NCBI GenBank assembly: GCA_965262745.1
Contig: OZ253558.1
Location: 1,550,001-1,614,000, forward strand
Reading direction: 5' to 3'
DNA from: JAJECS01 sp965262745
Lineage (GTDB): Bacteria; Chloroflexota; UBA11872
Length of the DNA stretch: 64,000 nt
The notes beneath the pieces are model-generated. The model was not told the DNA's origin. It did not search any database and saw only the letters and a list, made by a program, of their open reading frames with translations. This document shows positions 43,041 to 52,178 of this stretch, piece after piece. The stretch's first letter is position 1; every line of letters begins with the position of its first letter. The position numbers and the translations under genes are program-made.

Positions 43041-44117
43041 GTGGCCGACCAGCTCGATGAGCTCCGGCGCGCTGTCGACGCGTCCGATGACGAGTTAGTC
43101 CGGCTGCTGAGCGAACGCGCGGCTGTCGTCCGCCGTATCGGCGCCCTCAAGGCCGAGTCCGCGGCCCCTTCATATGCCCCGGACCGCGAGCGGGCGATTC
43201 TGGACCGCGTGACCGCGGACAATCCCGGCCCGCTGCACACGGCGCACGTTCGGGACATCTTTCGCGAGATCATCTCGGCCTGCCGCAGCCTTGAGGAGCC
43301 CGAACGGGTGGTGTTCCTGGGTCCCGCGTACACCTTTAGCCATGAGGCCGCCCGCGCACACTTCGGCCGCTCGGCCAGCTATCTGCCCGCCGAGTCGTTT
43401 CGCGCGGTGTTTGCCCACGTCGAGCGCGGGGACGCAGCGTACGGCCTCGTCCCGGTTGAGAATTCAACCAGTGGAACCATTGGGGAGACCCTGGATCTGT
43501 TTTCGGAACACGAAGTTTCGATTTTTGGCGAAGTGGTCGTGCCCATTTCGCACAACCTCATCGCTACGGCCATCCAGGACTCCTATGCGACGGTGTTTTC
43601 GCACGCCCAGGCCCTGCACCAGTGCCGCGACTGGCTGGCGCGTCAACTGCCGGCGGCGACGCGGCATGAGGTGGCGAGCACGGCCGAGGCCGCCCAGCGC
43701 GCCAGCGCTCAGCCCGGCAGCGCTGCCATCGGCACGGTGGCCGCCGCCGAGGCGTACGGGCTCACGGTCGTGCGGCAACACATTCAGGACATCGCGGCCA
43801 ACCGCACCCGCTTCTACGTGATCGCGCGCCAGCGGGCCGGCCGCACCGGCAACGACCACACGGCGCTGCTGGTTGCCATCCGCGACCGGGTGGGAGCGCT
43901 GCACGACATGCTCGGCATCTTGCGCAGCCACGACGTAAATCTGAGCTTCATTCAGTCACGTCCATCCCGCACCAAGCCTGGCGACTATCTCTTCTTCCTC
44001 GAATTAACCGGCCATCCGGACGACGCCAACGTGGAGGAAGCTCTGGCCGAGCTCAGCCGGACGAGCGTCCTCGCTCGGATTCTCGGCGCCTGGCCGGTCA
44101 ACCCGGCGCCTGGCTAG
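43041..44117 (+). CDS. pheA: Chorismate mutase-prephenate dehydratase (P-protein)
   Basis: 358 residues, making phenylpyruvate from chorismate for phenylalanine. Three parts: chorismate mutase (1-85, LDELRRAVDASDDELVRLL and RERAILDRV), prephenate dehydratase (90-270, VPVENSTSGTIGETLD and the catalytic ANRTRFYV), and the ACT regulatory domain (275-350, GALHDMLGILRSHDVNLSFI and SRPSR). The ACT motif implies feedback inhibition by phenylalanine. GTG 43041 is chosen because GGAGGA stands ten bases before it; GTG 42999 is an alternative. Confidence 0.95.
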   Translation: MADQLDELRRAVDASDDELVRLLSERAAVVRRIGALKAESAAPSYAPDRERAILDRVTADNPGPLHTAHVRDIFREIISACRSLEEPERVVFLGPAYTFSHEAARAHFGRSASYLPAESFRAVFAHVERGDAAYGLVPVENSTSGTIGETLDLFSEHEVSIFGEVVVPISHNLIATAIQDSYATVFSHAQALHQCRDWLARQLPAATRHEVASTAEAAQRASAQPGSAAIGTVAAAEAYGLTVVRQHIQDIAANRTRFYVIARQRAGRTGNDHTALLVAIRDRVGALHDMLGILRSHDVNLSFIQSRPSRTKPGDYLFFLELTGHPDDANVEEALAELSRTSVLARILGAWPVNPAPG

Positions 44118-44383
44118 ACCGAGTTCGCAGCGCCGGCGCTGCGCCGGGGATGCAGACGGCGCGCCAGTTCACGCCGTGCCAGAAAGATCCGGTGACCGCA
44201 TCCGGCGCAGCGAAGCCCAACATCGCCGCCCACGCGCGTCACCGTCCAAGCGTCCGCGCCGCACGGATGCGCCTTGCGCATCCGCACAGTCTCGCCGACG
44301 GTGAACTGCGGCACGTCGGCCGGAGGCAGCGCGTCCGGCGCCGTTGCGGCATCCTTTGGCCGCACACACCGCGACCCGCTCAC
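44114..44383 (-). CDS. DUF951 family zinc-ribbon-like protein
   Basis: 89 residues. The conserved core VGETVRMRKAHPCGADAW and GLRCAGCGHRIFLAR is that of DUF951, a small protein of Firmicutes and Chloroflexota, with Cys residues for a metal site. Function unknown, thought to be housekeeping. The first 24 residues are poorly conserved. GTG start overlaps the PyrF stop by four bases (GTGA), so it is translationally coupled to pyrF. Confidence 0.9.
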   Translation of the reverse strand: MSGSRCVRPKDAATAPDALPPADVPQFTVGETVRMRKAHPCGADAWTVTRVGGDVGLRCAGCGHRIFLARRELARRLHPRRSAGAANSV

Positions 44384-45255
44384 GTCAACCGCACCGCGTT
44401 GATGCAGTCGCGCATCTCGCGCACGGCGGCACGCGTCGCAGCGGCATAGTCAGCGTCGGCTGACGCCCACAGCGCGGAGCGCCCGGCATTGAGCAGCACC
44501 CCGGCAGGCGCGTTGCCGAATCCGGCTCGCACCACAGCCTCCAGATCGCCGCCCTGCGCACCAACCCCTGGCGCCAATATCGGCACGCCCGGCGCGGCCG
44601 CGCGCACGCGGCGCACGTCGTCGGGGCGCGTGGCTCCCACAACCGATCCAAGATTGCCGCACTCCGCCCGCGCATGAATCTCACGGGCCACGCGGCTAAA
44701 CAGTGAAGCCGAATCCCCCGACTCGCCCTGGACGGCATCCGCACCCGGATTGCTGCTGCGCGTCCACACGAACACGCCGTGGGTCGGATCGGCAAGCATT
44801 GGCTTGAGCGTGCCCCATCCACCATAGAGGTCGACGGTCACCGCATCAGCGCCCAGCACGTCGAAAACCGCCCGAGCGTATTGCTCGACCGTGTCCGGGA
44901 CATCGCCAAACTTGCCGTCGAGAATAACGATGGCGCGACGGTCAATGTGCTCAATGATATCGGTAAGCAATCGAATCCCATCAGAACCCAGAGCAAGATA
45001 AAACGCGAGATTCGGCTTGAATACCGCCACATCATCGATTGACGCGTCGACGATATTCCGAAGAAATACTTGGGCGCCTTCGATAGTGTGTGGGATATTG
45101 TGGGGCAATTGCTTCAACACTACATCGAGGCCAAGACACACCCACGATTGCTTGGCCTCGGCCTCGGCCCAAAGCCGTTTCGAGAAACACGGCGGGGCGG
45201 AGGAGGCGCTGGGCGCTTCGACGCAATCAGCCGGCGACCGTGGACGATGACTCAT
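44380..45255 (-). CDS. pyrF: Orotidine-5'-phosphate decarboxylase, type 2
   Basis: 291 residues, last step of UMP synthesis. The type-2 form is shown by length and motifs: VCLGLDVVLKQLP, AVFKPNLAFYLALG, the catalytic ILDGKFGDVPDTVEQYA (Lys and Asp), GVFVWTRSSNPGAD, and GNAPAGVLLNAGRSALWA at the phosphate end. ATG 45255 is preferred over the TTG 12 bases upstream. It has no other pyrimidine genes beside it, but is coupled with DUF951 downstream. Confidence 0.93.
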   Translation of the reverse strand: MSHRPRSPADCVEAPSASSAPPCFSKRLWAEAEAKQSWVCLGLDVVLKQLPHNIPHTIEGAQVFLRNIVDASIDDVAVFKPNLAFYLALGSDGIRLLTDIIEHIDRRAIVILDGKFGDVPDTVEQYARAVFDVLGADAVTVDLYGGWGTLKPMLADPTHGVFVWTRSSNPGADAVQGESGDSASLFSRVAREIHARAECGNLGSVVGATRPDDVRRVRAAAPGVPILAPGVGAQGGDLEAVVRAGFGNAPAGVLLNAGRSALWASADADYAAATRAAVREMRDCINAVRLT

Positions 45256-45312
45256 GCTCACCGGCAATGGTAGCCTATCGGCCGCCGATCAGATCGCAGC
45301 TGGTACGCACCG

Positions 45313-45543
45313 ATGAACCTCCGCACGCTGTTCCGGAGACGCCCGGACCCCAGCGATTTGGCGATCCGCCGCACGATCAAGGTGATGCCGCGGGAAACGC
45401 TGCGGACCATCGCTGAGCGCGAATATGGCGACCAGCGGCAGTGGAGCATCATCTTCGAGCGCAACAAGTGGCGATTTGACGACCAGGATCCCCAGGCTAT
45501 CTATCCTGGGATGGACCTCGATATCCCCGAACTTATTGCGTAA
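45313..45543 (+). CDS. LysM-like domain protein
   Basis: 76 residues. The second half, KVMPRETLRTIAEREYGDQRQWSII (seen as two joined segments) and IYPGMDLDIPEL, is a LysM-type fold with the usual YGD and PGM. No signal peptide or membrane helix precedes it, so it is either intracellular or attached to another protein. ATG 45313. Similar short LysM proteins occur as phage-tail or spore-like parts, but no such genes are here. Confidence 0.75.
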   Translation: MNLRTLFRRRPDPSDLAIRRTIKVMPRETLRTIAEREYGDQRQWSIIFERNKWRFDDQDPQAIYPGMDLDIPELIA

Positions 45544-45558
45544 GACCAGCTCGACTGT

Positions 45559-45646
45559 TGGTGCCGAAGGTCGGGATCGAACCGACACGAGGGAATACCT
45601 CACTGGTTTTTGAGACCAGCGCGTCTACCAATTCCGCCACTTCGGC
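45559..45646 (-). tRNA. tRNA-Leu (CAA)
   Basis: On the minus strand the acceptor GCCGAAG pairs with its 3' partner; the anticodon stem CTGGT/ACCAG encloses CTCAAAA, giving anticodon CAA. The long variable arm of a class II tRNA follows (GAGGTATTCCCTC), then GGTTCGATC in the T-arm. CCA is encoded (45559-45561). Length 88 bases. Confidence 0.96.
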
Positions 45647-45649
45647 GCG

Positions 45650-45726
45650 TGGCAGGAGTGGAGGGATTCGAACCCCCGACCTACGGTTTTGGAGACCGTT
45701 GCTCTAGCCAGCTGAGCTACACTCCT
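45650..45726 (-). tRNA. tRNA-Trp (CCA)
   Basis: Minus strand: acceptor AGGAGTG/CACTCCT, D-arm AGCTCAGCTGGCTAGAGC, anticodon loop CTCCAAA within ACGGT/ACCGT giving anticodon CCA, T-arm GGGTTCGAATCCC, and encoded CCA at 45650-45652. 77 bases. Only three bases separate it from tRNA-Leu, which is downstream, so they are one transcript. Confidence 0.96.
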
Positions 45727-46225
45727 TCGCCAGGTTCACGGTAGCACAGGATCGACGCCGCACGGTCGCAAGCCTGGGCGCAGTGCCATCAAGGATGCAG
45801 GCTGGTCACCCCATCGCTTATGGGCTGGATCGGCGACGCCGCCACACGACTCTCTCCGGACACATTCGGCAGATGCGTCTGTCGTTCGACTAGACTCCAG
45901 TGGTTGGGATAGCGTTCCATTTATTGGGATATCACAGTCAATCACAAAAGGCACGCTATTGGAGACCCTGGCTAAGTCACGCCAGGATGTGCATACCCGA
46001 GGATAGCTATGTGTATGTTCAGTTTTCATGGGACTGGATTCCCGCTTTCGCGGGAATGACGAGGGGCTGAACCAAGACCGTTTATCGGGTCCAGTTACTT
46101 AACTTTCATTGCGCAAGTCAAGCAAGGCTCACGGGAAGTACATCCTTCATCAAGAAAACTTAAACCAGAAATATCCCGGACATTCAAAAATCCAGACCTT
46201 CGACAGTATCTGTCTTCGACCTAAT
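45727..46225. other. Intergenic region of 500 bases
   Basis: More AT-rich than its surroundings. It holds the second copy of the REP-like palindrome at 46034-46063. No open frame with recognisable content was found. Confidence 0.5.
46034..46063. repeat. Dispersed REP-like palindrome (copy 2)
   Basis: CTGGATTCCCGC, loop TTTC, GCGGGAATGACGAG; the stem TTCCCGC/GCGGGAA is at 46039-46056. It matches copy 1 at 3181-3207 except in the loop and tail. Confidence 0.75.
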
Positions 46226-47182
46226 CTATACGTCTTGCATCCAGCGCTGATATTCGTTCCAAATGTCACTCTCACCCTTGTCCGGCTTGAATACGAGCCT
46301 CCCGTCCCAGCGATACGACGCGCCTGCCTGGCACTGCTTGATGACGATGCCAAAGTCCCAGGCGGGATTGCGCAGGCCACCGCCGGTCGGCTGTATGGCA
46401 AACCGCAGATGGTCATCCGTGCGGAACATCATGGCCAGCAGCATGCTCCGCCAGTGACCGAACATCACCGGCTCGACGCAGCGCAGCGGTCGAATGTTGT
46501 GCAGCAGGCGTCCAGCCGGATCCGGCTCGTTGGGAAGCAGCGGCGATTCGCGCTCCGACGCGAAGGCGCGCGGGTCATGCGGCAACTCGGCCAGCGTCGG
46601 GGTCCAGTCACTCGCGCCCCCCTGCCGAGCCCGAGCACGAATGTAGGTGGTCTTCGTCTCGGGCCGCCGGATGTAGCAGGCCCAAAACAGCCCCAGCCAA
46701 TCGCCGGTGAACGACCCCGGATGCGGTGTCACAAACGTCGTCAGATCGATGTAGCAGGGCGCGACGACCTTGAACGTGGTCTGCACGTCGACGCGCGATG
46801 GGTCCTGGACGCGGGTCTCCAAGACCGCGGTGGTCTCGTCCACCCGCGTAAGGGTGCCCGGCGTGGGTGCGCTGCCGGGACGCCCATCGACCCAGCGCGG
46901 CCGAAACGACGAGCCGGCGGCGTCGTAGACAAACTCAAAGTTCAGGCCGCTCCCCCCGGCCACATCGAAGATGTTCTCCGCTGGGCCATGGCGGCTGTAG
47001 AGCTTTCGGATGCCGTTGTAGCCGTTGTACCGGTCGAAGCGATAGCGGCCGTCCTCGAATGTGCCGTCCTTGATTGCCGCCATGCGCGCCTCGTCGCGTG
47101 CCGGCGGGTCCGAGGCGTCGGCGTTGTCGACAACTTCGACGAACAGATCGCCGGCAGTGATGAACTGTGATCCCATGTGCAT
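46226..47182 (-). CDS. Conserved protein of unknown function
   Basis: 318 residues, no signal peptide, no family recognised. The best-looking conserved parts are FDRYNGYNGIRKLYSR, NIFDVAGGSGLNFEFVYD, and FVTPHPGSFTGDWLGLFW, all beta-strand and aromatic rich, as in carbohydrate-active or cupin-like folds. It is divergent from the glycosidase-like pair (106 bases between starts), which suggests a shared role in glycan processing. Starts at 47209, 47182 or 47176 are all possible. Confidence 0.65.
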   Translation of the reverse strand: MHMGSQFITAGDLFVEVVDNADASDPPARDEARMAAIKDGTFEDGRYRFDRYNGYNGIRKLYSRHGPAENIFDVAGGSGLNFEFVYDAAGSSFRPRWVDGRPGSAPTPGTLTRVDETTAVLETRVQDPSRVDVQTTFKVVAPCYIDLTTFVTPHPGSFTGDWLGLFWACYIRRPETKTTYIRARARQGGASDWTPTLAELPHDPRAFASERESPLLPNEPDPAGRLLHNIRPLRCVEPVMFGHWRSMLLAMMFRTDDHLRFAIQPTGGGLRNPAWDFGIVIKQCQAGASYRWDGRLVFKPDKGESDIWNEYQRWMQDV

Positions 47183-47288
47183 CGTGGTGTGGTGAGCTAC
47201 AGGTGACATACTGTCTGATAGGTTGCACCGTCAATTCGTGGCCCGCGTGATCGAGGGCGAACCGCGGGCCGACAGAGGAGGTCGGGCT

Positions 47289-49094
47289 GTGGCAGGGGGC
47301 GAAATCGACCGCTTCGCCGACCGATGGCTCGCCCAGCCTCCCGTCTACTTGACCGACCTCGACCGGTGCGAGCCGGCGGCGGCCCTCGTGGACGTGCCTG
47401 CGCTGCGGCACTGGCGCACGCTGGCCTACACCACCGAGGACCTCGAAGGCACGATGCTGCTGGCGGGTCCACAGACCGCGGCGCCGACCATCACCTATCC
47501 GCTCGAAGCGTCGGGCTGGCACGCGATCTCCGTTGGACTGGTGCGTTGCCACCACGGAGGTCACCACGTCCGGGCCAGCGAGCTCCAGGTGCGACTGACG
47601 GGTGACCGCGTGGGGACGGTGCTGGTGCTGCCGTCACTGGCGGATCACCAGGCCGACGAGCCGATGCCGGAGCACCGGGAAGTGGCGGAGCTGTTCTGGA
47701 AGCACGCGGAGCTGGACGGGCAACAGCTTGAGCTAGGGCAGCCGGCTGCCCGCGTGAAGTCCGGTGATGAAGCCGCGTCGTTCGCGTGCGGCGCGGTGCA
47801 CCTGGCGTACATCAAGCTGGTGCCGCTGACCCAAGACGAATCGGCCCTCGTCGAGGCGGATCGGAGCCGAGCCGACACCAAGCGGCTGTTTGCGCACAAC
47901 GACTCTCATGGGCCGCACTGGATCTGGCGGCTGACAGCCGCGGATGAGATCCGCCGCGAGATCGAGCCCTACCGCGACACCGATTTCAGCCGCATGTACT
48001 GGGAAGCCGGCGGCGGCGACGAGGTCCACTACTTTTCCAAGATCGCGCACATCCCCACGGTCGAAGAGGTGCACGACTTTAGTCGTCGGGGCGACCGGCT
48101 CCACGCCGAAAGCTGGCGCGAGTTCAGCGCCGCCGGCATCGATCCATTCGCCGTCGCCGTGGGGCACACCCACGAACTGGGCATGGAGTTTCACGCGGCC
48201 TGGCGGGTCTCGGGATTCCACTATCCGCCGCCGATCGACCACAACAACTTCGGGGACACGTTCTACGACCGCCACCCCGAATGGCGCGGCGAGGATCGCG
48301 ACGGCCGGCGCACGCCAATCATGGCCTACACCTACGAGGGGGTACGCCAGTTTGCGGTCTCGCTGCTGCGCGAGATGGCGCAATACCCGATCGACGGGGT
48401 GTGCCCGCTCTTCAACCGGCGCCTGCCGCTGGTGGAGTACGAGCCGCCGCTGGTCCAGGGGTTCATGCGCGAGTTCGGCACCGATCCGCGCGAGCTGGAC
48501 GAGCGCGATCCAACCTGGCTCGCCTACCGCTCACGGGTCCTCACCCAGTTCATGCGCGAGGTGCGCCAGGCAATGGATGAGGTCAGTCGCGAGCAGGGTC
48601 GATCCAAGCCGATCGCCGTATCGGCGGTGGTGGAAGGCACCGAGGCGGCCAACGCCTTCTTTGGATGCGACCTCAAGACCTGGGCCCAGGAGGGTCTTGT
48701 GGACACTCTGATCCCCTACGTCTCCGACTGGGAGGCGCGCGGTGGGACGGCACCGTGGACTGACGCGCGGGAATTGGACTATTTCTTGGACGCGGTGGAT
48801 GGCACGGCGTGCCTGCTGGCGCCGAATCTGATGCCGCGCTCGATGAGCCCGGAGGACTTCCGCCGCCGGGCGGCAACGATTTACGGGGCGGGAGTGGAAA
48901 ATTTGTTCTTCTGGGACAGCGCCGGCGGTCACGGACGCGCCAACAACCGCCCGATGTGGAGCGCGATTCGCAGGCTGGGCCACGTGGACGAAGTGTTGGC
49001 GTGGCGCGACGCGGGCGAGCCGGATCTGGGATGGATCTCGTCCGACCTGCGAAGCGTCGGCGGCTGGAGCACGGCGTACGCCGATGCCGGGTAG
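47289..49094 (+). CDS. TIM-barrel glycoside hydrolase-like protein (first of a pair)
   Basis: 601 residues. An N-terminal domain of about 190 residues (GTMLLAGPQTAAPTITYPL, GWHAISVGL), probably a beta sandwich, is followed by a barrel resembling GHL10/family-10-like hydrolases: FAHNDSHGPHWIW, GMEFHAAWRVSGFHYP, PIDGVCPLFNRRLPLVEYEP and DTLIPYVSDWE in order. The conserved Asp after strand 4 (YPIDGV) is present. No signal peptide. GTG 47289 is used because GGAGG lies eight bases upstream. Catalytic residues not assigned, so the activity is inferred from fold only. Confidence 0.65.
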   Translation: MAGGEIDRFADRWLAQPPVYLTDLDRCEPAAALVDVPALRHWRTLAYTTEDLEGTMLLAGPQTAAPTITYPLEASGWHAISVGLVRCHHGGHHVRASELQVRLTGDRVGTVLVLPSLADHQADEPMPEHREVAELFWKHAELDGQQLELGQPAARVKSGDEAASFACGAVHLAYIKLVPLTQDESALVEADRSRADTKRLFAHNDSHGPHWIWRLTAADEIRREIEPYRDTDFSRMYWEAGGGDEVHYFSKIAHIPTVEEVHDFSRRGDRLHAESWREFSAAGIDPFAVAVGHTHELGMEFHAAWRVSGFHYPPPIDHNNFGDTFYDRHPEWRGEDRDGRRTPIMAYTYEGVRQFAVSLLREMAQYPIDGVCPLFNRRLPLVEYEPPLVQGFMREFGTDPRELDERDPTWLAYRSRVLTQFMREVRQAMDEVSREQGRSKPIAVSAVVEGTEAANAFFGCDLKTWAQEGLVDTLIPYVSDWEARGGTAPWTDARELDYFLDAVDGTACLLAPNLMPRSMSPEDFRRRAATIYGAGVENLFFWDSAGGHGRANNRPMWSAIRRLGHVDEVLAWRDAGEPDLGWISSDLRSVGGWSTAYADAG

Positions 49095-50862
49095 CGTGAC
49101 CGTCGACCGCCTCAGGGACGGCTGGCTGGCCGGACCGCCGGTGTATCTGGCGGACCTCGAGCGCTGCTTGCCCGGCGAGGCGTTGAGTCCCGCGCCGGCA
49201 TTGCGGCGCTGGCGCGCGCTGCCGTTCACCGCTGAGACCTGCACCGGCACGATGCTGCTGGCCGGTCCTGAGACGGCGGCGCCCGAGGTCACCTATCCGC
49301 TCGACGTACAGGGATGGCACGCGATCTCGATCGGCGTTTACGCCGAAATGCACCATGAAAGCCGTGCGGTGCGCGCCCGCCTCACCGGGGAGGAATCCTT
49401 CACGTACCTCGCGACGCAGCCCGACGAGGGCACGTTTCAGGCGGAGCACCTGCTTGAGCGCTTCTGGAAGATCGCGGACCTGACGAATCGCCAGATTGAG
49501 CTTGGACAGGTCAGCCCCCGCGTGGGATCCGGTGACGAGGCGGGATCGTTCACGTGCACGCCGGCGAACATCGCCTACATCAAGATTGTTCCGTTGTCGC
49601 CGGCCGAGGTGGAGGCACATCTCGCCGACGAGGCGCGCACCGAAAGGCGCCGGGTGTTCGCGCACAACGACGCCCACGGCTATCTGTGGAATGGTGGCCC
49701 GCTAACCGTCGAGGAGATCCAGCGCGAGGTCGCGCCGTTCGCCGACTCCGACGTGGCGCGGATCTACTGGGAAGCGGCCGTGGGCGACCTGACGTTCTAT
49801 CCGTCGGCCATCGGCCACATGCCGACGGCCGACGGGGTGACCGACTTCATGCGCGTCGGGGATCACACACACGCCCGGGCGTGGCGGCATTTTCGCGACG
49901 AGGGCATTGATCCGCTACGCATCGCCGCCGAGACCGCGCGGTCCCATGGGATCGAGTTTCACCCGTCGTACCGCGTTGCCGGCTTCCACTTTCCGGCGCC
50001 GATCTACGACTCGTGGAACGCCGGAGGGTTCTACCTTGACCACCCCGAGTTCCGCTGCGTGAGCCGCGACGGCAATTCCGTAGCCCGCCTGTCATACGCC
50101 TACCCGGAGACGCGGCAGCTGGTGATCTCGCTCTTGCGCGAGATCGCGAGCTATCCGGTCGACGGCGTCGCGCTGCTCTTCAATCGTCGACCGCCGCTGC
50201 TGGAGTACGAGCCGCCGCTGGTGGATGGCTTTCGCGCCAAATACGGGCTGGACCCGCGCACGTTGGACGAGCACGACGACCGCTGGCTGCGCTATCGCGC
50301 CGGTTTCCTGACCACGTTCATGCGCGAGCTGCGCGCCGGACTGGACGCGACGGACCGGGAGCTGGGGCGCACCCGGCCCACCCAGATCTCGGCCGTGGTG
50401 CTGAGCAGCGAGGCCGAGAACCTCTACCGCGCCATGGACCTCCGCGCATGGGTCGCCGAGGGGCTGGTTAACACGGTTATTCCCTACACCTCCGCGCCAA
50501 ACCTGGACAGCGCGGCCGAGGCCTGGGGCGACCCGGCGTCCATCGAGTTCTTCACGGCCTTGGTCAGCGGCACGGACTGCGTGCTGGCGCCGAATCTCAT
50601 GCCGCGCTACATGGCCCCGGCCCATCTGCGGCGACGCGCGCGCGAGCTCTACGACGCCGGCGTCACGCACCTCTTCGCCTGGGACGGCGTGGTCCTCGGC
50701 GGGCGCGCGCTCTTCAATGACTATTGGGACGCGCTGCGCCGCCTGGGCCATCGCGACGAGATCATGGCCTGGACCGAAGCGGGCGAGCCGTCACTCGCCA
50801 CGACCACCATGCGCCTATTGACGCTGGGCGACTGGGACATGACCTACGCCACGCCGGGATAG
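49084..50862 (+). CDS. TIM-barrel glycoside hydrolase-like protein (second of a pair)
   Basis: 592 residues, paralogue of the gene before it along its entire length. Shared marks include PPVYLADLERC, GTMLLAGPETAAPEVTYPL, GWHAISIGV, FAHNDAHGYLW, GIEFHPSYRVAGFHFPAPI, DGVALLFNRRPPLLEYEPPL and CVLAPNLMPRYM. It overlaps the previous gene by 11 bases, so translation is coupled. ATG 49084. The two differ most in the middle of the N-terminal domain. No signal peptide, so cytoplasmic. Possibly subunits of one enzyme or enzymes with related substrates. Confidence 0.65.
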   Translation: MPGSVTVDRLRDGWLAGPPVYLADLERCLPGEALSPAPALRRWRALPFTAETCTGTMLLAGPETAAPEVTYPLDVQGWHAISIGVYAEMHHESRAVRARLTGEESFTYLATQPDEGTFQAEHLLERFWKIADLTNRQIELGQVSPRVGSGDEAGSFTCTPANIAYIKIVPLSPAEVEAHLADEARTERRRVFAHNDAHGYLWNGGPLTVEEIQREVAPFADSDVARIYWEAAVGDLTFYPSAIGHMPTADGVTDFMRVGDHTHARAWRHFRDEGIDPLRIAAETARSHGIEFHPSYRVAGFHFPAPIYDSWNAGGFYLDHPEFRCVSRDGNSVARLSYAYPETRQLVISLLREIASYPVDGVALLFNRRPPLLEYEPPLVDGFRAKYGLDPRTLDEHDDRWLRYRAGFLTTFMRELRAGLDATDRELGRTRPTQISAVVLSSEAENLYRAMDLRAWVAEGLVNTVIPYTSAPNLDSAAEAWGDPASIEFFTALVSGTDCVLAPNLMPRYMAPAHLRRRARELYDAGVTHLFAWDGVVLGGRALFNDYWDALRRLGHRDEIMAWTEAGEPSLATTTMRLLTLGDWDMTYATPG

Positions 50863-50907
50863 CGCCGGCGTGAGACAGGCGCCGCAACTCGAACGGAGGC
50901 ATGGCGC

Positions 50908-52107
50908 ATGACCGGCGGTCCAACGGTTGATGGACCGCGAGCATGCGCCGCCGACGAGTTCGACGGCGTCGTCGAGTTGCTGAATCGCGTCTTCCGCGAA
51001 GGGTCCGACCAGAGCGCGCAGACCGACTATCCATTGATCTTCGACCCGGCACGGCGCGAGTACATGCGGGTGATCAGCGTTGACGGCGCCGTGGTGGCGC
51101 ACGTGCCGGTGGCGCCGCGGGGCGTGGTCATCGACGGGGATGCGTTCACGCTCGCCATCATCGGTGGAACGGTGACCCACTCCGACCATCGTCATCGCGG
51201 CTACGCCACCTCCTGCCTGAGGGACGGGGTGCGCACGATGGTCGAGCGCGGCTGGCCGGTCTCGGCACTGTGGACGATCGAGCCGACCTTCCCGTTCTAC
51301 CGGAATTCGGGCTGGGAGGCCGTCGGATCGCAGGGCTGGATGTACACGCTGGCCGCGGATGACGTCGCGCGATTGCGGCCCAGCCACCACCGCATCGCCG
51401 TCTACGAGCCCGGCAACCACCAAAAACTCAGCGCCATTCGCGAAATCCACGACCCAGAGCCGCTGCGCATTGCCCGGTCGCCCGATGAGTACGCGGTGCT
51501 CTTCAGCCTGCCCAAGATGCACACTCAACTGGCTTTCGAGGGCGACAGCGTGGTCGCCTACCTGACCGTTGGCCAGGGAACGAACAAATTCGGTCTCGTC
51601 GAGGGCGGCGGCGACCGCCGGGCCTTGGAGGCGCTCATGCGCCACGCCCGCGCCGCATGGCCGGCCGACGAAGACTTGCAGGTGGTGCTCCCGCTTGTCC
51701 CGTGCACGCTGGGCGACGTGGTCGACGCGATCAAGCCGGGAGAGCGGCGTCCGGTCGAGGAGGCCAGCGGCATCGGGTTTCAAATGATGCGCGTGAACGA
51801 CTTCGGCCTGTTGATGCGCCAGATCGGGAACCATTTGCGGCGGCGGTCGGCGGGCATCCAGGGAGATGTCTGCGTCGTGAGCGAGGATACCGACGAGGCC
51901 GTGTCGCTACACCTACGCGATGGCGAGGTCGAGGTCACGGCGGAGCGCCTTTCGGATCCCGTGACGCTCAGCCGCGAGCAGTTGGCCCAGCTTGTGTTCG
52001 GAGCGCATGCGTCGGTGCCGCCACTGGCGCTGCACGGCAGCGACGCACACCTTCTAGACGCGCTGTTCCCGCTCTATGTTCCACTTTGGGAGCTCGACCA
52101 CTCATAG
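50908..52107 (+). CDS. Eis-like GNAT acetyltransferase with SCP2-like C-terminal domain
   Basis: 399 residues in the three-part Eis layout. The acetyl-CoA site is IIGGTVTHSDHRHRGYATSC and LRDGVRTMVERG; then a second acetyltransferase-like domain (DRRALEALMRHARAAWP) and a C-terminal SCP2-like domain with LSREQLAQLVFGA and LLDALFPLYVPLWELDHS. ATG 50908 follows GGAGG at a proper distance. It lies 45 bases after the glycosidase-like pair, so may be part of that operon. Similar in layout to the protein at 17845-19071. Confidence 0.85.
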   Translation: MTGGPTVDGPRACAADEFDGVVELLNRVFREGSDQSAQTDYPLIFDPARREYMRVISVDGAVVAHVPVAPRGVVIDGDAFTLAIIGGTVTHSDHRHRGYATSCLRDGVRTMVERGWPVSALWTIEPTFPFYRNSGWEAVGSQGWMYTLAADDVARLRPSHHRIAVYEPGNHQKLSAIREIHDPEPLRIARSPDEYAVLFSLPKMHTQLAFEGDSVVAYLTVGQGTNKFGLVEGGGDRRALEALMRHARAAWPADEDLQVVLPLVPCTLGDVVDAIKPGERRPVEEASGIGFQMMRVNDFGLLMRQIGNHLRRRSAGIQGDVCVVSEDTDEAVSLHLRDGEVEVTAERLSDPVTLSREQLAQLVFGAHASVPPLALHGSDAHLLDALFPLYVPLWELDHS

Positions 52108-52178
52108 CGCGTTGCCGCCATGGGGCTCGGTCGCCAGCGTGCGCTCGCACGGCAATCTAGCGCTTGTTCAGAGCATGC

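Noticed and set aside
45559..46063. tRNA-associated integrated element beside tRNA-Leu and tRNA-Trp
   Set aside because: No integrase or repeated tRNA end was seen nearby.
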